Positions 59,471 through 64,000 of a stretch of DNA of 64,000 nucleotides are shown here, piece by piece. This DNA comes from Candidatus Nanopelagicales bacterium (GTDB taxonomy: Bacteria > Actinomycetota > Actinomycetes > S36-B12 > CAIYMF01), in assembly GCA_017848795.1 (NCBI GenBank), contig JAFIHG010000003.1, forward strand, positions 1-64,000. Reading direction: 5' to 3'. Within the stretch, counting starts at the first letter, position 1. The number at the start of each line of letters is the position of its first letter. A program made the translations under genes and the position numbers. The notes under the pieces were generated by a model. It had not been told where the DNA came from. It saw only the letters and a list, made by a program, of their open reading frames with translations, and searched no databases.

Positions 59471-60682
59471 ATGACAGACACCGTTGTCGCGGTCGGCGCC
59501 GGCCAGGTGTCCGCCGTGCTGGCACGCACGCTGCGGCGGCGCAAGTTCGACGGGCGCATCGTGCTGGTGGGCGCCGAGCCGCACCGGCCGTACCAGCGCC
59601 CGCCGCTGTCCAAGGAGTACCTCGTCGACGGCGACGACGAGGACCTGTACCTGCTGCCCGAGCAATGGTGCGCCGACAAGGACGTCGAGCTGCTGCTCGG
59701 CACGCCGGTCACCGGGCTCGACGTGGCGGGCCGGAGTGTGACGCTCGCCGACGGTCGGACCATCGGCGCCGACGCGATCGTGCTCGCCACAGGGGGACGC
59801 GCCCGCCGGCTGCCGGACGTCGAGGGTGATCGCATCCTCTACCTGCGCACGCTCGACGACGCAGGGCGTCTCGACCAGCTGCTGCAACCGGGGGCACGGC
59901 TGGTCGTGGTGGGCGGCGGGTTCATCGGCTCGGAGGTCGCCGCCGCCGGCCGCGCCCGCGGCGCCGAGGTCACCCTCGTCGAGATGCTCGAACAACCCCT
60001 CGCCCGGGTGCTCGGCACTCAGCTCGGCGCGGTCTGCGCCCAGGTGCACGTGCGCGGCGGCGTGCAGCTGCGCCTCGGGCAGCCGGTCGAGTCGATCGTG
60101 CAGAGCGGCGACGTGGTGCGGGTCCGGGTGGGCGACGAGACCCTCGAGGCCGATGTCGTCGTCGTCGGCGTCGGCATCGAGCCGAACGTCGAGCTCGCGG
60201 ACGCCGCCGGGCTCAAGGTCGACAACGGCATCGTCGTCGACGAGCAGCTGCGCACCGGTGCGCCCGGGATCTACGCGGCCGGCGATGTCGCCAACGTCCA
60301 CCACCCGCTGTACGGGAAGTCGCTGCGCGTGGAGCACTTCGACGCGGCCAGCAAGCAGGGCGCGGTGGTGGCGAACAACATCCTGGGGCGCGAGAGCACG
60401 TTCGCCGACCCGTACTGGTTCTGGTCGGACCAGTACGACCTGAACCTGCAGTACACCGGGCACGCGACGAGCTGGGATCGCGTGGTGCTGCGCGGATCGC
60501 TCGACGACCTCGCGTTCACCGCGTTCTACCTCGAGGACGGCGTCGTACGCGCCGCCTTCGCGATAGAGCGCGGCGACGACATCGCGGCCGCCGGGCAGTT
60601 GGTCGCGGCGCAGGCCCGCCCCGACCCGGAGGCGCTGGCCGACGTCGATACCGACCTGTTCGACCTGCTGGAAGGGGAGTAG
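59471..60682 (+). CDS. FAD-dependent ferredoxin reductase
   Basis: A 403-residue NAD(P)H:ferredoxin reductase of the type found with Rieske oxygenases and P450s. FAD motif AVGAGQVSAVLARTLRR (the third Gly reads Ser), YQRPPLSKEYL, NAD motif VVVGGGFIGSEVAAAGR, and FAD-binding GIYAAGDVANV. The C-terminal reductase domain follows (YWFWSDQYDLNLQYTG). GGAGGGG lies 6 bases before ATG 59471. It would pass electrons to the upstream Rieske ferredoxin. Confidence 0.9.
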   Translation: MTDTVVAVGAGQVSAVLARTLRRRKFDGRIVLVGAEPHRPYQRPPLSKEYLVDGDDEDLYLLPEQWCADKDVELLLGTPVTGLDVAGRSVTLADGRTIGADAIVLATGGRARRLPDVEGDRILYLRTLDDAGRLDQLLQPGARLVVVGGGFIGSEVAAAGRARGAEVTLVEMLEQPLARVLGTQLGAVCAQVHVRGGVQLRLGQPVESIVQSGDVVRVRVGDETLEADVVVVGVGIEPNVELADAAGLKVDNGIVVDEQLRTGAPGIYAAGDVANVHHPLYGKSLRVEHFDAASKQGAVVANNILGRESTFADPYWFWSDQYDLNLQYTGHATSWDRVVLRGSLDDLAFTAFYLEDGVVRAAFAIERGDDIAAAGQLVAAQARPDPEALADVDTDLFDLLEGE

Positions 60683-60685
60683 CCG

Positions 60686-62182
60686 GTGACGAGCGACACG
60701 ACCGGGGCCGCCGCTGCGGGCGGCGAGGACGGGAACGACCCCGCGCGCGGCAACTTCATCGCCGGCGCGTGGACGGGCGCGGCGTCCGGCGAGCATTTCG
60801 AGCGGCGCGACCCGGCGGACACCTCGCAGCTGATCGGGCGCTTCCCGGCCTCCGGGCCGGCGGACGTGGACGCGGCGGTGGCCGGGGTCCGCGACGGCTA
60901 CGGCGAGTGGGCCGCGACCGCACCGGAACGGCGCGCGGAGGTCCTCGAGGCGGCGGCCGACCAGCTGGCCCGGCAGGCCGACGAACTCGCCGCCGAGCTG
61001 GTGCGCGAGGAGGGCAAGACCCTCGCCGAGGCGCGCATGGAGGTCAGCCGCACCCCGGCGAACCTGCGCTACTTCGCCGCCGAGGCGGTCCGGCTGCTGG
61101 GCGAGACCTACCCGACGGCGGACGGGGGACTGCTGCTCACGCTGCGCCAGCCGGTCGGCGTGGTCGGGGCGATCACCCCGTGGAACTTCCCGATGAACAT
61201 CCCGTCCCGCAAGCTGGCGCCGGCGCTGGCCGCCGGCAACGGCGTGGTGTTCAAACCGTCCGAGATCACGCCCCTGCTCGGGCAGCGCCTGGTCGAGGCG
61301 CTGCTCGCCGCCGGCCTGCCACCCGGCGCCATCGCGCTCGTGCAGGGTGACGGTGCGGCAGGTGGCGCGCTCGCCGCGCACCCCGACGTCGCCGCCATCA
61401 CGTTCACCGGCTCGACGGCCGTCGGCACGAAGATCCATCACGCCGGCGGGCCGACGCGGCGCACCCAGCTCGAGATGGGCGGCAAGAACGCGGTCGTCGT
61501 CCTCGCCGACGCCGACCTGGACCGCGCGGCCACGCTCATCGCCAAGGGTGCGTTCGGGCTGTCGGGCCAGGCCTGCACCGGCACCAGCAGGGTGGTCGTG
61601 GACAGCGCCGTGCACCAGCCGCTGCTCGAGCGGCTCGTCGCGCTCGCCGAGTCGCGCCGCATCGGCTCCGGCCTGCAGGACGGCGTCGAGATGGGCCCGC
61701 AGGCCACCCGGGCGCAGGCCGACAAGGTGCTCGACTACGTCGCGGTGGGCCAGCAGGAGGGCGCCAAGCTCGTCACCGGTGGGGAGGCTCTCACCGAGGG
61801 CGAGTACGCCCGCGGCCACTTCGTGAGCCCGGCGATCTTCACCGGCGTGACGCCGACGATGCGCCTGGCGCAGGAGGAGGTCTTCGGGCCGCTGCTGGCG
61901 TTGCTGCAGGTCGACGGGCTGGAGCAGGCCATCGAGGTGGTCAACGCGACCGCGTACGGGCTCTCCTCCGGCATCGTCACCTCGGACCTCGCGCAGGCGC
62001 TACGGTTCGCGCGCGAGTCGCAGACCGGTCTGGTGAAGGTCAACCAGCCCACGACGGGCGTTGCCATGAACGCGCCCTTCGGTGGGTTCAAGAATTCGAG
62101 CACCCAGACGTTCAAGGAGCAGGGCGGCCCCACGATGATGCACTTCTACACACAGGAGAAGACGGTCTATGTCAGCAGCTGA
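60686..62182 (+). CDS. aldehyde dehydrogenase 3 (2,5-dioxovalerate dehydrogenase-like)
   Basis: A 498-residue ALDH. Catalytic Cys in LSGQACTGTSRV, Glu in LEMGGKNAVVV, coenzyme loop TFTGSTAVGTKI, and the end FKNSSTQTFKEQGGPTMMHF resembling 2-oxoglutarate semialdehyde (2,5-dioxovalerate) dehydrogenases. It starts 4 bases after the reductase stop and overlaps the next gene by 14 bases, so it belongs to the same operon and probably oxidises the product of the di-iron oxygenase. Confidence 0.87.
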   Translation: MTSDTTGAAAAGGEDGNDPARGNFIAGAWTGAASGEHFERRDPADTSQLIGRFPASGPADVDAAVAGVRDGYGEWAATAPERRAEVLEAAADQLARQADELAAELVREEGKTLAEARMEVSRTPANLRYFAAEAVRLLGETYPTADGGLLLTLRQPVGVVGAITPWNFPMNIPSRKLAPALAAGNGVVFKPSEITPLLGQRLVEALLAAGLPPGAIALVQGDGAAGGALAAHPDVAAITFTGSTAVGTKIHHAGGPTRRTQLEMGGKNAVVVLADADLDRAATLIAKGAFGLSGQACTGTSRVVVDSAVHQPLLERLVALAESRRIGSGLQDGVEMGPQATRAQADKVLDYVAVGQQEGAKLVTGGEALTEGEYARGHFVSPAIFTGVTPTMRLAQEEVFGPLLALLQVDGLEQAIEVVNATAYGLSSGIVTSDLAQALRFARESQTGLVKVNQPTTGVAMNAPFGGFKNSSTQTFKEQGGPTMMHFYTQEKTVYVSS

Positions 62183-62549
62183 GGAGGGCGGCGCCCAGTA
62201 CGAGCGGGTCGCCCGGTCCGGTCAGGTCGAGGAAGGCTGGGTACGCCGGTTCTTCGCCGGTGAGGTGGAGTTGTGCGTGGCGCGCCTCGACGGCAAGGCG
62301 TACGCGACGACGAACTACTGCACGCACCTGGACTGCCTGCTGTCCTCGGGCAAGCTCCAGGACGACGGCATCCGCTGCTCCTGCCACGGCAGCGTCTTCG
62401 ACCTCGAGACCGGTGAGGCGATCTACCCGCCGGCCACCGAGCCGATCCGGACCTACCCGGTCAAGGAGGAGAACGGCGAGATCTTCGTCGCGATCTCCGA
62501 GGAGGACCGGGCGCAGAGCGGCCCGCGGCGGCGCGCCCGGCGGGACTGA
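62169..62549 (+). CDS. bc1-type Rieske [2Fe-2S] protein
   Basis: A 126-residue soluble Rieske protein with ligands C51-x-H53-x16-C70-x2-H73. Extra cysteines C56 and C72 (CTHLDC; CSCHGS) match the disulphide pair of high-potential Rieske proteins of cytochrome bc1. No membrane anchor is visible. Its partner in this operon differs in redox class from the Rieske protein at 59008. The end is strongly basic (RRRARRD). It starts inside the aldehyde dehydrogenase gene (14-base overlap). Confidence 0.86.
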   Translation: MSAAEEGGAQYERVARSGQVEEGWVRRFFAGEVELCVARLDGKAYATTNYCTHLDCLLSSGKLQDDGIRCSCHGSVFDLETGEAIYPPATEPIRTYPVKEENGEIFVAISEEDRAQSGPRRRARRD

Positions 62550-62596
62550 GGCACCGTGACCGCAGCGGGTTCGTGGGCGAGCGGACCGGAAACGCC

Positions 62597-64000
62597 GTGA
62601 AGGCCGAGATCGACCCGGCGCCCGTCCGCCGGGCGGTACTGGCCGCCGACGCGATGGTCGTCGCGAGCCACCCGTCGGTCTCGCTCGCGGGGGCGCGCGT
62701 GCTCGCCGACGGCGGCAACGCGATCGACGCGACGCTCGCGATGGCCGCGATGTCCTGGCTGGCGCTGCCGGGCCAGTGCGGTGTCGGAGGTGATGCGTTC
62801 GCCGTCGTACGGGAGCCGGACGGCCGGGTCTGGACGGTCTGCGGCAGCGGATACGGCCCGGCGGGAGGGACCCCGGAGTTCTTCGCCGAGCACGGCCACC
62901 GCAGCATTCCGATGGACGGCCCGCTGGCCGTCGCCGTGCCGGGTGCCATCGCGGCGCTCGACGCGCTCGCGGCCTCCGGGGCGAGTCGCGAGCTGGCGGT
63001 GCTGTGGGAGCCGACAGCGGCGCTCGCCGAACGCGGCATGCCGTGCACCCTCAAGACCCGCGACGACATCGCCGAACGGGTCGCGGCCCTCAGCGGCGAC
63101 CCGGGCACCCGTGAGGTGTTCCTTCCGGACGGTCGGCTGCCCGCCGTCGGCCAGGCGCTGCCGCAGCGCGCGCTGGCCGCGACGATCCGCACCCTCGCGG
63201 CCGACCCGGGCGGGTTCTACCGCGGCGAGCTCGCCGAGCGGGCGGTCGCTGCGCTGCGGGCGGCCGGCGCGCCGTTCGAGGGGGACGAGTGGGCGGCGAG
63301 CGGGAAGGTGTCTGCGCAAGCGGCGATCTCCACGTCGTACGCCGGATACACGGTGCACCAGACGCCGCCGCCGACCCCGGGCTGGATGGTGCTGCAGCAG
63401 GCGGCGCTCTGCGACGGCGTCCTCAGCGGGCAGCCGCTGCTCGGCGTCGGCGCCATCGACCGGATGGCCCGCGCGGCAGCGTTGGCCTTCCGTGACCGGT
63501 GGGAGCGCTGCGGCTCCGACACCGACCGCTGGCAAGAGCTGCTGGCCCCGGAGACGATCGCCGCGCGTCGCGCCGAGCTCGACACCGGAGCGGTGCCCGT
63601 CGTCGGGACGCCGGTGCGGGCCGGCGACACGACCTCCACGGTCGCCGTCGACGCCGAAGGACGCGCGGTGAGCTTCATCCACTCCCTCGCCTTCACCTTC
63701 GGCGCGCGGGTGACGATCCCGGGCACCGGGGTGGTGCTGAACAACCGGCTCGCGCGCGGCGCGTACCTCATGCCGGGGCACCCGAGCGAGGTGCATCCCA
63801 CCCGGCGCCCGCTGCACACCCTCAACGCGTGGATCGTCACCGACGCCGACGGCCGGCTGCGCCACGTCGGCAACACCCCTGGAGGAGACGGTCAGGTGCA
63901 GTGGAACATGCAGCTGCTCTCGCACCTGCTCGACCACGGCCTGGACCCGCAGGAGACGGTCGCGGCGCCCCGCTTCACGGTGTTCCCGGGGAGCGACGCC
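62597..64000 (+). CDS. gamma-glutamyltransferase family protein (3' end beyond window)
   Basis: The first 468 codons of an Ntn-hydrolase of the gamma-glutamyltransferase family, running off the edge. Landmarks are ASHPSVSLAGARVLADGGNA (position of GxGGNA), GQCGVGGDAFAVV, and the autocleavage/nucleophile region GDTTSTVAVDAEGRAVSF with T345 as the likely nucleophile; late NTPGGDGQVQWNMQ is also conserved. Neither a signal peptide nor a lipobox is seen, so it seems cytoplasmic. It may deglutamylate or modify an amine or acid in the operon's pathway. GTG 62597 is the best start. Confidence 0.82.
   Translation, partial: MKAEIDPAPVRRAVLAADAMVVASHPSVSLAGARVLADGGNAIDATLAMAAMSWLALPGQCGVGGDAFAVVREPDGRVWTVCGSGYGPAGGTPEFFAEHGHRSIPMDGPLAVAVPGAIAALDALAASGASRELAVLWEPTAALAERGMPCTLKTRDDIAERVAALSGDPGTREVFLPDGRLPAVGQALPQRALAATIRTLAADPGGFYRGELAERAVAALRAAGAPFEGDEWAASGKVSAQAAISTSYAGYTVHQTPPPTPGWMVLQQAALCDGVLSGQPLLGVGAIDRMARAAALAFRDRWERCGSDTDRWQELLAPETIAARRAELDTGAVPVVGTPVRAGDTTSTVAVDAEGRAVSFIHSLAFTFGARVTIPGTGVVLNNRLARGAYLMPGHPSEVHPTRRPLHTLNAWIVTDADGRLRHVGNTPGGDGQVQWNMQLLSHLLDHGLDPQETVAAPRFTVFPGSDA

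Overview
The window is GC-rich DNA (about 70% by eye) with many GTG and TTG starts, strong GGAGG ribosome sites, 4-base ATGA gene overlaps, a WhiB protein and a dnaG/tRNA-Asn neighbourhood. All of this points to the chromosome of a soil-type actinomycete (Actinomycetota). I cannot name a genus.

Layout. (1) 0.1-6.4 kb is housekeeping: an MFS exporter, a DUF4012 membrane protein, a low-molecular-weight phosphatase, DNA primase and tRNA-Asn. (2) 6.6-48.7 kb is a large catabolic region. It holds a BMP-type ABC importer with two binding lipoproteins, three atrazine-hydrolase/deaminase-like amidohydrolases, three small VOC proteins, several alcohol and aldehyde dehydrogenases, two TauD-type dioxygenases, a GMC oxidoreductase with its small partner, a self-sufficient P450, an IclR regulator, a two-subunit Rieske dioxygenase, a Dabb-VOC fusion, a FAH-family hydrolase, a dihydroorotase-like amidohydrolase, malate synthase, an FMN 2-hydroxyacid dehydrogenase, an HpcH/HpaI aldolase, an SMP-30 lactonase, an enolase-superfamily dehydratase and a ribokinase-like kinase. 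(3) 49.5-58.1 kb is a mixed region: small regulators (ArsR-like, TetR, WhiB), a hydrolase, a second FMN dehydrogenase, fumarylacetoacetase, TerC and an SDR. (4) 58.2-64.0 kb is a second oxidative cluster: a haem-oxygenase-like di-iron protein, a Rieske protein, a ferredoxin reductase, an aldehyde dehydrogenase, a bc1-type Rieske protein and a gamma-glutamyltransferase cut by the window edge.

Main discovery. Nine intergenic regions, all between 6.6 and 48.7 kb, carry paired 15-bp inverted repeats close to TCTCA-N5-TGAGA, with pair members 20-21 bp apart. They precede nearly every transcription unit of the catabolic region and none was seen outside it. The only regulator encoded inside is the IclR-family protein at 32.2-33.0 kb, so I infer one regulon of about 42 kb.

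How the genes may work together (inference). The importer takes up a nucleoside- or glycoside-like compound. Oxygenases and amidohydrolases attack the ring part. The sugar part, or the ring-cleavage product, goes through lactonase, dehydratase, aldolase, aldehyde dehydrogenase, 2-hydroxyacid dehydrogenase and malate synthase, that is pyruvate plus glycolaldehyde to glycolate to glyoxylate to malate. The substrate cannot be read from the sequence.
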